A stretch of 64,000 nucleotides of DNA from Gynuella sp050296195 (GTDB lineage: Bacteria; Pseudomonadota; Gammaproteobacteria; Pseudomonadales; Natronospirillaceae): assembly GCF_050296195.1 (NCBI RefSeq), contig NZ_JBNKRB010000012.1, one strand, 5' to 3'. How positions within the stretch are numbered: the stretch's first letter is position 1; each line of letters begins with the position of its first letter. This document shows positions 1 through 8,578 of this stretch, piece by piece. A program made the translations under genes and the position numbers. Under the pieces are notes generated by a model. That model made no database searches. It worked only from the letters and a program-made list of their open reading frames with translations, and was not told the origin of the DNA.

Positions 1-10
1 CGAGGCGCGC

Positions 11-38
11 ATTCTACTCTTTCGCACCTCCCTGTCAA
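11..38 (-). promoter_or_regulatory. Sigma-70 promoter, rRNA-operon style (proximal)
   Basis: Read on the minus strand, TTGACA (33-38) and TAGAAT (11-16) are separated by 16 bases. The -10 is followed at once by GCGCGC, a GC-rich discriminator typical of stringently controlled stable-RNA promoters. An A-rich stretch lies upstream of the -35 (minus-strand sense), as in an UP element. Transcription would leave the window at position 1, so an rRNA or tRNA operon may lie just to the left. That last point is inference. Confidence 0.65.
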
Positions 39-141
39 CCTTTTTTTGAAGATTTTTTTGTTGAAATTCAATCACTTACCTTCGAATCTCAACTTATCTT
101 CAAGCCGTCTTTATTTGACGTCTCGGTAACAAGGAGCGCGC

Positions 142-169
142 ATTCTATAGAGTTTTTTTTTGCCGTCAA
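142..169 (-). promoter_or_regulatory. Sigma-70 promoter, rRNA-operon style (distal)
   Basis: This is a second minus-strand promoter with the same design as the one at 11-38: TTGACG (164-169), a 16-base spacer, TAGAAT (142-147) and then GCGCG. The shared end motifs have identical spacing in both copies, so the pair forms a tandem promoter. It starts upstream of the proximal copy and reads in the same direction, out of the window. Confidence 0.6.
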
Positions 170-217
170 CCGTCGAAAATCATTTTTTTAATTTTTTTCT
201 GCCGACGACGATTTAAG

Positions 218-244
218 CAGGGCTCTTTTATCGCAAGAGCCCTG
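218..244 (-). terminator. Hairpin after the peptide-transporter operon
   Basis: A perfect 10-bp stem (CAGGGCTCTT / AAGAGCCCTG) with a 7-base loop lies 17 bases past the stop of the substrate-binding protein gene. It is the likely end of the minus-strand operon. The tail is only weakly U-rich. Confidence 0.6.
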
Positions 245-261
245 TTTCTGATAAACAAAAG

Positions 262-1770
262 TTACTTTTTCACTGTGTCCTCAAGGAAAAAACGTCCCAG
301 AGGGTTTTGATAAAAGTCCGTTATATTTTTCCGGGTCACGTTACGATAAGGGCTGTAATACAGATCAACCCAGTTAACGTCTTCTTTAGCAATTTTCTGC
401 AACTCCGTATAGATAACCTCCCGTTTAGCGGGATCGGTTTCCAATCGCCCCTGCTCTACCAGTTTGGTTACCTTGGAATTGTTGTAGCGGGTCATGTAAT
501 TCATATTGGCATCGTTACCGAGAACGAATGTGGTTTTCTGATCGGGATCGAGGATGTCATTGGTCCAGTACATAACAGAAATGTCGTAATCACCATCTAC
601 CAGCATGTCCCAACTCTGACTAGGATCGACTTTGGTAAGGTTTGCCCTGACACCAATCTGAGCCAGCTGTTGTTGTAGCAATATGGCAATCTGCTCGTCC
701 ACTTCATCTCCAGCATTCACAATATAGTTCAGCGCTAAATCATGAACACCGGCTTCTTTCAACAGAGCCTTGGCTTTATCCGGATTATAGGTACGAGACA
801 GATTCTGATCATAGTGATACAGCGCGCCCATGGGGATGTAGGAATTGGCAATTGTCCCATAGCCAAAGGTCACTATATCAATGATGGATTGTTTGTTGAT
901 GCCATAATCCAAAGCCTGACGAACCCGCACATCATTAAGTGGCGCATGCTCATGGTTAATGAGCAGATGATCTTCTCTGGTAGATGGATCGAGGTGAACC
1001 GTCAGATCGGGATCGGCCAGCAGCGAACTGATCCGGGAAAACGGGACATTGATCGCAGCGTCGATTTCTCCAGCCTGAATCTTCAGCATCCGGGTATTAC
1101 TGTCTGGAATTGTCAGCCAGGTCACACCATCCAGGTTAACCGTTCCCGATTCCCAGTAGTATGGGTTTTTGGCCAGAACAACACTCTCGCCGCGGTCCCA
1201 CTTGGTCAGCATGAAAGCTCCGGAGCCAATGGGCTTTTCAGCAAATACGACTTCACCAACCCGTTCAAAATATTGTTTTGGCAATATTGATGCATTGGGC
1301 AGTGCCAATTGCGAAAGAAATGGAACCGACGCTGCAGACAAGTGAATTTCGAGGGTTTTGTCATCCACGGCTTCGACACTGTCCATAACCTGATAGGAAT
1401 CAGCCCACAAAGATTTTTCATCATTGCGGATACGCAGCAGACTGAACGCCGCATCTTCTGCAGTCACTTTGGTGCCATCTGAGAACACGGCATCGCGCAT
1501 TTTCAGAACATATGTTTTTCCGTCATCAGAAATCGTCCAGCTTTCCGCCAATCCCGGAATCAGCTTGGTTCCGGTTTTATCGATACGAATCAGTGGATCA
1601 AAAATATTGGAGAATACCCAGTTATCGGCATTTTGAGTCGAATTAATGGGATCAAAGGTTGTACTGTCTTCACTTCGACCAATAGTCAACACTTCCGCAT
1701 GGGCCAGGCTGCCTACCAGAGACAGAGCCATTCCTGTGGTCAGAAATGCGAGCTTTATGTTTTTGAGCAT
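262..1770 (-). CDS. Peptide ABC transporter substrate-binding protein
   Basis: This is a periplasmic solute-binding protein of the SBP_bac_5 (DppA/OppA) class, 502 residues, a normal length. Residues 1-25 form a signal peptide ending in LAHA. The body has the family's early 'LDP'-type segment (STTFDPINS) and the loop 'GLAESWTISDDGKTYVLKMRDAVFSDG'-like region found in dipeptide and oligopeptide binders. A good Shine-Dalgarno (GAGGAAAA) precedes the ATG. It is the last gene of a minus-strand operon: permease-permease-ATPase-ATPase-binding protein. The operon lies beside a proline iminopeptidase and a LuxR solo, so a peptide or peptide-like plant compound is a plausible ligand. The substrate cannot be read from sequence. 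Confidence 0.9.
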   Translation of the reverse strand: MLKNIKLAFLTTGMALSLVGSLAHAEVLTIGRSEDSTTFDPINSTQNADNWVFSNIFDPLIRIDKTGTKLIPGLAESWTISDDGKTYVLKMRDAVFSDGTKVTAEDAAFSLLRIRNDEKSLWADSYQVMDSVEAVDDKTLEIHLSAASVPFLSQLALPNASILPKQYFERVGEVVFAEKPIGSGAFMLTKWDRGESVVLAKNPYYWESGTVNLDGVTWLTIPDSNTRMLKIQAGEIDAAINVPFSRISSLLADPDLTVHLDPSTREDHLLINHEHAPLNDVRVRQALDYGINKQSIIDIVTFGYGTIANSYIPMGALYHYDQNLSRTYNPDKAKALLKEAGVHDLALNYIVNAGDEVDEQIAILLQQQLAQIGVRANLTKVDPSQSWDMLVDGDYDISVMYWTNDILDPDQKTTFVLGNDANMNYMTRYNNSKVTKLVEQGRLETDPAKREVIYTELQKIAKEDVNWVDLYYSPYRNVTRKNITDFYQNPLGRFFLEDTVKK

Positions 1771-1795
1771 ATCATTTTCCTCATCTGATCATTCG

Positions 1796-2773
1796 TCAAG
1801 ACACCTGCATCCAAGGACGTAAGCAGGCAAAAGAGTGGTCGTTTTCCTGGCACAGCTCCGGGGCCTCACCATGACAGCAAATCTCCCCGGCGTAGGAGCA
1901 TCTGGCATGAAACGCACAACCGGGAGGTAATTCCAGCGGACTCGGCGGTTCACCATTCAAGGGATTATCCGGTAGCGGGTTATCCGGGTTGATATCCGGC
2001 ACAGCCTGTAGCAGTGCTTCGGTATAAGGATGTCGTGGCGAAGAAAATACGGATTCGACGGTGCCCTCTTCGACAATCCGACCGAGATACATCACAGCTA
2101 CCCGATCACAGAGATGGCGCACAATCGACAGGTCATGCGCAATGAACAAGATAGTGAGCCCCATCTTTCGATTCAGCTCCAGCAGCAGGTTAATGATCTG
2201 GGCCTGAATCGATACGTCCAAAGCCGCAACGCATTCATCCGCCACAACCAGTCTGGGTTCCAGTGCCAACGCTCTGGCGATAACGGCGCGCTGGCATTGT
2301 CCGCCACTGAGTTGATGCGGATAGCGTTGTGTGTGCTCTGCACTAAGTCCAGTCAGTTGTAATAGCTCAATAATCCGATCTGGAATATGCTCCCTGGGCC
2401 GTTTTCGATGTACTGTTAGCACTTCGGCAATCGCGTCACCAATCGTCATTCTTGGGTTGAGAGCAGAGAACGGATCCTGAAAAATCAACGCAGTCTGCTG
2501 TCGCAAGTGGCGAATATCTGCCTGGGTTGCCTGTTCGAGATCCAGACCGTCGAAATCGACATGTCCTGCACGAATGGGTTCAAGACATAACAAAGCTCTT
2601 CCCAATGTACTTTTACCACTGCCAGATTCACCAACCAGTCCAACAATGGTTCCCTGTTTGATTGTCAGGCTGACGTCATTGACAGCTTTCAAAGTCCGTT
2701 GCCGAAACCACCCTGATGAAACATTGAATGCTACACTCAGATTTTTAGTACTGATCAGAACATCATCTGTCAT
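1796..2773 (-). CDS. Peptide ABC transporter ATPase, OppF/DppF type
   Basis: This is the second ATP-hydrolysing subunit of the peptide importer. It has Walker A (GESGSGKST), the LSGGQ-type signature (LSGGQCQRAVIARAL), Walker B (LVVADECVAALD) and the C-terminal oligopeptide/dipeptide extension with cysteines (CAFHARCSYAGEICC). The frame stays open to 2974, but that leader lies inside the upstream ATPase gene. The start at 2773 (MTDDVLIS) gives the family length of 325 residues. It overlaps the upstream gene by 11 bases, which implies translational coupling. Walker B reads DECVAALD where DEPVSALD is usual; the catalytic Glu is kept. Confidence 0.9.
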   Translation of the reverse strand: MTDDVLISTKNLSVAFNVSSGWFRQRTLKAVNDVSLTIKQGTIVGLVGESGSGKSTLGRALLCLEPIRAGHVDFDGLDLEQATQADIRHLRQQTALIFQDPFSALNPRMTIGDAIAEVLTVHRKRPREHIPDRIIELLQLTGLSAEHTQRYPHQLSGGQCQRAVIARALALEPRLVVADECVAALDVSIQAQIINLLLELNRKMGLTILFIAHDLSIVRHLCDRVAVMYLGRIVEEGTVESVFSSPRHPYTEALLQAVPDINPDNPLPDNPLNGEPPSPLELPPGCAFHARCSYAGEICCHGEAPELCQENDHSFACLRPWMQVS

Positions 2774-3755
2774 AGCACACCTCACCTGGATTTTCTGTGT
2801 CCGGGAAATAACAACTGATTTCCCGCTCGTTGAATACTTCACGGACTGGCGGTTTGGCTCGGCAAAGGTCAGTGGCTTTGTGACAGCGAGGATGAAAACG
2901 ACACCCCATTGCCATCGTCTTTGCTGTCGGCGGCTGACCAGGGATGGTATTAAGTACTCGTAGTCCTGACTCACCGGTTAGAGGCTGACACTCAATCAAT
3001 CCGCGGGTATAGGGATGTTTGGGATGACGCAACAGATCACCCGCCATGGCAACCTCACAGATGCGTCCTCCATACATGACTGCCACACGATCACAGGTCT
3101 GGGCAACGACACCTAAGTCATGGGTGATCAAAATAATGGCCAGCCCATACTCCCTGCGCAGTTGATCCAAAAGCTTGAGAATCTGTGCCTGTACGGTCAC
3201 ATCCAAAGCCGTCGTGGGCTCGTCTGCAATCAGAATTTTAGGCGAAGCAGCCAATGAAATTGCAATCATGGCACGCTGTCGCATACCACCAGAGAACTCA
3301 TGGGCATATGCATTCAAACGCTGCCGTGGAGACGGAATGCCAACCTGCGCCAGAATTGCCTCCGCTTTTGCCCTGGCAGCTTTGGCAGAGAGCCGCTCGT
3401 ACAGACGCAGGCTTTCTATCATATGCTGCCCAATGGTCATCAATGGGTTCAAATGCGCACTGGGGTTCTGAAAGATCATACCGATACCCCGTCCCCTCAA
3501 TTGCCGCAGCTGAGTCTCTGTCATGTTTAGTACATCCTGTCCGGCATACAGAACCTCACCCGCCCGAACCTCTAGAACGCCTTTCGGTAATAACTGCATC
3601 AAGGAACGACAGGTTAAGGTTTTGCCAGATCCACTTTCGCCAACCAGACCGAGAATCTCACCTTCATGCAAAACAAAGGAAACATCATCCACCAGGCAGG
3701 CCTGTTCGGGCGAAGCGATGGTGAGACCGTTGACCTGCAAAAGAATATTCGCCAT
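2763..3755 (-). CDS. Peptide ABC transporter ATPase, OppD/DppD type
   Basis: This is the first ATPase of the importer. It carries Walker A (GESGSGKT), signature (FSGGMRQRAMIAISL), Walker B (LIADEPTTALD), H-loop (ILITHDLGV) and the C-terminal Cys-containing extension (CRFHPRCHKATDLC) that ligates an Fe-S cluster in some family members. I chose ATG 3755 (MANILLQV) over the longer frame from 3833 because GGAGGGTGAA sits directly upstream and it follows the permease stop closely. That gives 330 residues. Confidence 0.9.
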   Translation of the reverse strand: MANILLQVNGLTIASPEQACLVDDVSFVLHEGEILGLVGESGSGKTLTCRSLMQLLPKGVLEVRAGEVLYAGQDVLNMTETQLRQLRGRGIGMIFQNPSAHLNPLMTIGQHMIESLRLYERLSAKAARAKAEAILAQVGIPSPRQRLNAYAHEFSGGMRQRAMIAISLAASPKILIADEPTTALDVTVQAQILKLLDQLRREYGLAIILITHDLGVVAQTCDRVAVMYGGRICEVAMAGDLLRHPKHPYTRGLIECQPLTGESGLRVLNTIPGQPPTAKTMAMGCRFHPRCHKATDLCRAKPPVREVFNEREISCYFPDTENPGEVCYDR

Positions 3756-3756
3756 T

Positions 3757-4638
3757 TCACCCTCCTCTGGTCGTACCGTGTTTTTCGCCCAGGCCATCGG
3801 CAATAAAACTGAAGCCCATAGCGAGCAGCACAATCGCTAGTCCTGGAAAAGCAGTGATCCACCAGGCGGTCGTGATAAACCCCTGCCCCTCTGTAACCAT
3901 CACCCCCCATTCTGCTAAGGGAGGCTGCACACCCAATCCCAGATAGCTGATGGCTGCGCCATTCAACAGCACCAATACCGCATCAGACATGGAGAACACC
4001 AGGGCATCGGTAATGACATTTGGCAGTAGATGACGCAACAGAATACGGCTGCGACTGAAACCCAGACTTTGTGCGGCGAGAATAAAATCACTTTGCTTCA
4101 ATATCAGCACACGAGAACGCACCAGTCGGGCATAGGAGACCCAACCCACAAGAGTCATGGCTATAAAAAAACCCGTCAGCCCAGGTCCAACGATGGTGAT
4201 AATGGCCAGCATCAGCACCAAAAATGGAAATGCCAGAATGATATCGATCACTCGCATCACAACAGCATCCAACCAACCACCCGCATAGCCACTCAGGGCT
4301 CCGATAATGGTTCCAGCAAGGAAAGGGAACAGTACCCCCAGCACACAAATCTGTAGATCGATTCGGGCTCCCCAGATGATTCTGGCAAGAATATCCCGGC
4401 CAAAGTTATCGGTGCCCAACGGGTGAGAGAAACTGGCCGGCGCAAGTCGGGCACCCAGGTCCTGATACATGGGGTCATATGGGGAAATCCAGGGTGCCAG
4501 CAATGCGATCAGCAACCATGTCAAGACAAGCGCCAGACCGATCTTCAATGTGGTTTGTCCCCTCAGTCCCTGGGATAATCGATTGAATAAATATCGGGGA
4601 TGCCATTTTCCGGGGTGCAGTGTCATCGTTCGGGTCAT
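3757..4638 (-). CDS. Peptide ABC transporter permease, DppC type
   Basis: This is an inner-membrane permease of the DppC/OppC family, 293 residues. A cytoplasmic N-terminus is followed by a first membrane segment (about 32-50), then the family hallmark 'HPLGTDNFGRDILARIIWGARIDL'-type segment (about 92-115). The remaining membrane helices follow, with the EAA-like loop 'AAQSLGFSRSRILLRHLLPN' that contacts the ATPases. It overlaps the DppB-type gene by 4 bases (ATGA) and ends just before the ATPase start. It belongs to the five-gene peptide importer. Confidence 0.9.
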   Translation of the reverse strand: MTRTMTLHPGKWHPRYLFNRLSQGLRGQTTLKIGLALVLTWLLIALLAPWISPYDPMYQDLGARLAPASFSHPLGTDNFGRDILARIIWGARIDLQICVLGVLFPFLAGTIIGALSGYAGGWLDAVVMRVIDIILAFPFLVLMLAIITIVGPGLTGFFIAMTLVGWVSYARLVRSRVLILKQSDFILAAQSLGFSRSRILLRHLLPNVITDALVFSMSDAVLVLLNGAAISYLGLGVQPPLAEWGVMVTEGQGFITTAWWITAFPGLAIVLLAMGFSFIADGLGEKHGTTRGG

Positions 4639-5573
4639 AACTTTATCCTCGGATCGATAAACACAGACAACAAATCAGCCAGCAAATTCACCACGACAGT
4701 GGCGAGCGCAAAAAACAGCACCACCCCCTGTACCACCATATAATCCCGGCTGAAAATAGCTTTGATCAGCAGCTGTCCCAAACCCGGAACACCAAAAACT
4801 GATTCAATCACCACGGAACCACCAATCAGCCAACTGATATTGACCGCCAGTAAATTGATCACCGGAACAATGGAGTTTGGTAGTACGTGACGCCAGAAAA
4901 TACGCCTCTCAGATTGACCACGGGCACTGGCAGCCGTCACATAACCAGACTGCAATTCACGCATTATCGCCGCCCGCAGACTGCGAATCAGTACCGCAGA
5001 CAGGGATAATGCAGCCGTCAAACAGGGAATAAACAGATGATAAAAACGATCACCATAGGTCGCACCGTAGCCGGACACCGGGAACAAATGCCAGGTAATA
5101 CTCAGCAGAATAATCAACATGATGCCCAGCCAGAACGGTGGTAATCCCAAACCCATGGTGGAAAACACCCTGATCAGATGATCGGCCAGACCACCTGGCC
5201 TACGGGCCGCTACCGACGCAAGAGGCACAGATATCGCTATCGCCAAGAAGACGCTGCCGAGGACAAAAAGCAGGGTCGGTTCAAAACGCGACAGAATGAC
5301 TTTGAGGGTTTCCGTTTTATATATGATCGATTTGCCCAGCTCACCTGCAACCAAGTGTTTCAGGAACAACACATACTGGACAACCAGTGGCCGATCGAGT
5401 CCATATTCAGCATGAATTCGGGCAATTGCCTCTGGAGTACTTCGGGTACCCAACAACACTCTGGCCGGGTCGCCGGGAATCGCCCTTATCAGCATAAAAG
5501 TGATGATGCTGATACCAAACAATACAGGGATCATTTGTATCGGGCGCATAATTAAAAATCGATATCGGGACAT
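4635..5573 (-). CDS. Peptide ABC transporter permease, DppB type
   Basis: This is the first gene of the importer operon, 312 residues with six predicted membrane segments. The N-terminus 'PVLFGISIITFMLIRAIPGDPA' is characteristic of DppB/OppB. The EAA loop reads 'TAASARGQSERRIFWRHVLPN'. It forms the translocation pore with the DppC-type subunit. The gene starts 38 bases from the end of the proline iminopeptidase gene on the same strand, so peptidase and transporter are probably one transcription unit. Confidence 0.9.
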   Translation of the reverse strand: MSRYRFLIMRPIQMIPVLFGISIITFMLIRAIPGDPARVLLGTRSTPEAIARIHAEYGLDRPLVVQYVLFLKHLVAGELGKSIIYKTETLKVILSRFEPTLLFVLGSVFLAIAISVPLASVAARRPGGLADHLIRVFSTMGLGLPPFWLGIMLIILLSITWHLFPVSGYGATYGDRFYHLFIPCLTAALSLSAVLIRSLRAAIMRELQSGYVTAASARGQSERRIFWRHVLPNSIVPVINLLAVNISWLIGGSVVIESVFGVPGLGQLLIKAIFSRDYMVVQGVVLFFALATVVVNLLADLLSVFIDPRIKL

Positions 5574-5611
5574 CAGCTCTCGTCTCTATTTTGCAATAAC
5601 AACGCCTCAGT

Positions 5612-6520
5612 TCAGAGCGTGCCAGAATAGCGCTTCAGGAAATTAGTCAGCACCGGATAGTAAGCTTCCGGTTCTTCGTAAAAAGGCATATGACTGCTAT
5701 TAGGAAAAACATGCAGTTCTGCGTGGGGTAATCCTTCCCGCATCCTGATGGCACAGGCAGGTGTCAATTCATCGTATTGCCCAGTGGTAATCAGCGCGGG
5801 TAAGGTCAGACGCTTAAGTTCTTCCACTCTGCACCAGTCTCGCAAATTACCGTTGTAGAGAAACTCATGTGGTCCCTGCATGGTCTGGTAAGGCCCCATA
5901 TTCCAGTCATCAATTGAACGCTGAAGGGGTGCTGGCCAATCATCCAGCCGACAGACGTGACGATAATTCAACAACGTGATGGCCGCCTGATAAGCTGGAT
6001 GATCGAGTTGGTCCATGGCTTCAAAGCGATTCATCATCGCAACCGTCTCAGAACCCAAAGCCTGACGCAGACGGTCCAGTTCACGGGACAAATGTGGAAT
6101 GTCCGCCACCGTGTCCTCCAGAATCAATGTTTTCAGCCGTTGCGGATAGGCCAGTGCAAACTCGATTGCCAACCAGCCACCCCAGGAATGTCCGAGCAAA
6201 TGCACCTGGGTGCACGCCAACGCATCCATCACTGTCAGCACTTCGGTCACATAACGTTCGATAGTCCACAACGAAGGGTTAACGGGTCGGTCAGAAGCCC
6301 CCGTACCCAGTTGATCAAATGCAATGACCCGAAATCCTTCGTCCTTCAAACTGGAGTGCGCTTCACGCAGATAATCGCAAGGCAACCCCGGTCCCCCATT
6401 CAGACACAATATAGTTTCAGCCCCAATGCCTTGTGCGGGTATGAATTCGTAGGCCACTACCGTATAGCCATCTACGGAAATCCGATGCTGGATATCTGGT
6501 GCCAATTCTTCTGAGATCAT
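5612..6520 (-). CDS. Proline iminopeptidase-like alpha/beta hydrolase (first copy)
   Basis: This is a peptidase family S33 alpha/beta hydrolase, 302 residues, expected to act on N-terminal proline or related small amides. The oxyanion segment NGGPG is at 41-45. The nucleophile elbow GHSWGG gives Ser112, and the rest of the triad is likely Asp250 (TTGQYDE) and His277 (PNSSHMP). There is no signal peptide, so it should be cytosolic. It is transcribed with the peptide importer downstream and divergently from the LuxR solo. 'pip' genes beside such regulators are the hallmark of the plant-associated LuxR solo family. Activity on proline peptides is not proven; some relatives act on other amides. 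Confidence 0.85.
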   Translation of the reverse strand: MISEELAPDIQHRISVDGYTVVAYEFIPAQGIGAETILCLNGGPGLPCDYLREAHSSLKDEGFRVIAFDQLGTGASDRPVNPSLWTIERYVTEVLTVMDALACTQVHLLGHSWGGWLAIEFALAYPQRLKTLILEDTVADIPHLSRELDRLRQALGSETVAMMNRFEAMDQLDHPAYQAAITLLNYRHVCRLDDWPAPLQRSIDDWNMGPYQTMQGPHEFLYNGNLRDWCRVEELKRLTLPALITTGQYDELTPACAIRMREGLPHAELHVFPNSSHMPFYEEPEAYYPVLTNFLKRYSGTL

Positions 6521-6811
6521 CGTTTCACATCCAAACCGTATTTGATGAGGAAACGATACAAAGGCAGGTCAAACTCTGTAAGTAGTAAATTTTATAGGTT
6601 TTAAGCACTGCCCTTGATAGAGAAGTCTCTTTTTAGTGCGCCTCGACCGGGTCCATTTTAATTTGGTGCAATCACTCTCAGGTCTCCAATTCTATATGCA
6701 TGAAAACGCATGAGGACTGGGAAAAACCACACTTTTCAGCGGGTGGCTCAGTATTTGCTGAACTCTGAGTTATCACCCTTTCAGCCATGATGTAACGGCC
6801 GGACGATCGAT
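6521..6811. promoter_or_regulatory. Divergent control region between pip and luxR
   Basis: These 291 bases hold both promoters of the divergent pip/transporter and luxR units and no gene. I see no strong canonical lux box. The best dyad is ATGCAT-N4-ACGCAT at 6696-6711 (5 of 6 bases match between half-sites), a weak candidate operator for the neighbouring regulator. Confidence 0.4.
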
Positions 6812-7540
6812 ATGACACAATTCCATCTGCCTGACGCTTTAAATGAAGACTTTCACTGTATGTCCCAACAAGGTCTCAGCTTGGGTTTTGAAGCATTGAT
6901 ATATGATTACACACCCGTGCCAAGGTCTCTCGACGGTGATTTGATCACCCCTTCCCTGCTGTACATGGATGATGTTCCCAACGATATGCAGGATCTCTGG
7001 TGTAAGGCTGGCTACTATCAGATAGATCCGGTTCAACATCATGCTTTGAAGACCTCCGTACCATTTGTCTGGTCTTACAGGCATCCAGAACAAACAAATC
7101 TACCGGAAATGTTCCAAATTGATCCCCGCGTTCAGGAATACATGAACGACAACAATATTGCCTGTGGACTCACTGTTCCCATTCATCAGCCGGATGGCGG
7201 TTTTGCTAGCCTCACAGGAATGGTCAGCGGCCATGACCGACTACAGGACCTGAATGAAGTCATGGCCCGTTTCGCATTAATGGCACACCAGTTTCACGAA
7301 AACATTTATCCCAAATTCGGCTCTGATGTCCGCAGCTGTCGTTTTATTGAACTGAGCAAGCGAGAGAAAGAATGCCTTGCCTACTCCGCCGAGGGGCTGA
7401 CTGCCAAAGAAATCGCCCGCCACATTCATCGCTCAATTCCCACCGTTAATATGCACTTGAACTCGGCAATCCAGAAACTAGGAGCTTCCAACCGTGTACA
7501 GGCCGTTGTTCGGGCCATGCACTACCGTTTGATTGACTGA
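6812..7540 (+). CDS. LuxR solo of the plant-associated-bacteria (PipR/OryR-like) type
   Basis: The protein has 242 residues: an autoinducer-binding domain (about 15-165) and a LuxR helix-turn-helix (about 179-236, with 'LTAKEIA' and 'TVNMHLNSAIQKLG'). Aligning on Asp72-Pro73 and Trp87 (TraR D70, P71, W85) puts Met59 and Trp63 at TraR positions 57 and 61, where AHL receptors have Trp and Tyr. This M/W pair is the known signature of LuxR solos (OryR, XccR, PsoR, PipR) that answer plant compounds rather than acyl-homoserine lactones. No luxI gene is in the window. Its two flanking genes are proline iminopeptidases, the usual targets of these regulators. The start at 6812 has GGA 8 bases upstream. 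Confidence 0.9.
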   Translation: MTQFHLPDALNEDFHCMSQQGLSLGFEALIYDYTPVPRSLDGDLITPSLLYMDDVPNDMQDLWCKAGYYQIDPVQHHALKTSVPFVWSYRHPEQTNLPEMFQIDPRVQEYMNDNNIACGLTVPIHQPDGGFASLTGMVSGHDRLQDLNEVMARFALMAHQFHENIYPKFGSDVRSCRFIELSKREKECLAYSAEGLTAKEIARHIHRSIPTVNMHLNSAIQKLGASNRVQAVVRAMHYRLID

Positions 7541-7634
7541 CTTTGCGAGTTGCATTTCTATTAATTTTACTAGGTCATTCTGATCACCACTTCCGCTACG
7601 CTGCATGGATGTTTCTAAGTTTGCGGAGATTTCC

Positions 7635-8534
7635 ATGGTCGATAGTCAACAAGGCAAAGTTCCATTCAGAGAGTATCAAACCTGGTACAGAATGATTGGT
7701 CATCCTGAGCATTCACCTCTGACCCCGTTGGTCGTGGTACACGGCGGGCCGGGGTGTACCCATGATTATATTGATGCTTTTCAGGATCTGGCGGCAAACG
7801 GTCGGCCGGTCATTCACTATGATCAACTTGGCAACGGCCTATCAACCCATCTACCCGAAAAAGGAGAGGAGTTCTGGACCATCGACCTGTTTCTGGAAGA
7901 ACTGGATAACCTGTTAAACCATCTTGGTATTCAGCATCGCTACATGCTGCTGGGCCAATCCTGGGGTGGAATACTCAGTGCCGAGCATGCCGTGAGAAGG
8001 CCAACAGGTCTCAAAGGACTGGTGATCGCCAACTCCCCAGCTTCTATGGAACTGTGGCTAAAAGCAGCCTTTGAACTGAGATCAGAGCTGCCACAGGATG
8101 TCCAGAATACATTGCTGGCCCACGAACAGGCAGGAACCATTGATTCTCCAGAGTACAAGGCAGCATCTGATGTGTTTTACCAGCGGCACGTTTGCCGTCT
8201 GCAGCCCTGGCCTGACGAAGTTAAGCGGACATTTGCCGCCATTGATGATGATCCAACGGTATACCACACCATGAATGGCCCGACAGAATTTCATGTTATT
8301 GGGCCAATGAAAGACTGGACAATCATCGACCGGCTGGAGCACATCAATGTACCAACACTGGTTATTTCCGGATACTACGATGAAGCCAAACCTGAATGTG
8401 TAAAGCCCTACGCTGAGCGGATTGCCGGAGCCGAGTGGGAAATTTTCCCCAACTCCAGCCATATGCCTCATGTCGAGGAACGGAGCGACTGTATGACCCG
8501 GATAGAACGTTTTTTGGAAAAAAAAGGTCTGTAG
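7635..8534 (+). CDS. pip: Proline iminopeptidase-like alpha/beta hydrolase (second copy)
   Basis: This is a second S33 hydrolase, 299 residues from the chosen ATG at 7635, which has GGAG 6 bases upstream. The frame is open to ATG 7605, but no ribosome site precedes that one. It shows HGGPG (36-40), GQSWGG with Ser109, and probable Asp249 (SGYYDE) and His276 (PNSSHMP). It shares blocks with the first copy (RHVCRL, PNSSHMP) but is clearly diverged, with GQSWGG instead of GHSWGG. It follows the LuxR solo on the same strand and is the best candidate for its direct target, as with pip genes next to XccR and OryR. Confidence 0.88.
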   Translation: MVDSQQGKVPFREYQTWYRMIGHPEHSPLTPLVVVHGGPGCTHDYIDAFQDLAANGRPVIHYDQLGNGLSTHLPEKGEEFWTIDLFLEELDNLLNHLGIQHRYMLLGQSWGGILSAEHAVRRPTGLKGLVIANSPASMELWLKAAFELRSELPQDVQNTLLAHEQAGTIDSPEYKAASDVFYQRHVCRLQPWPDEVKRTFAAIDDDPTVYHTMNGPTEFHVIGPMKDWTIIDRLEHINVPTLVISGYYDEAKPECVKPYAERIAGAEWEIFPNSSHMPHVEERSDCMTRIERFLEKKGL

Positions 8535-8547
8535 GTTCACCGGGCAA

Positions 8548-8578
8548 CACACCGGCCTGCATTAATCCAGCCGGTGTG
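8548..8578. terminator. Hairpin between convergent pip and zapE
   Basis: A perfect 9-bp stem (CACACCGGC / GCCGGTGTG) has a 13-base loop containing the zapE stop codon. It lies where the two genes converge and could end transcription from both sides. Neither strand has a clear U-run, so termination is only inferred. Confidence 0.45.

Noticed and set aside
2774..2974. 67-residue N-terminal extension of the OppF-type ATPase
   Set aside because: It lies within the upstream ATPase gene; the start at 2773 matches the family length.
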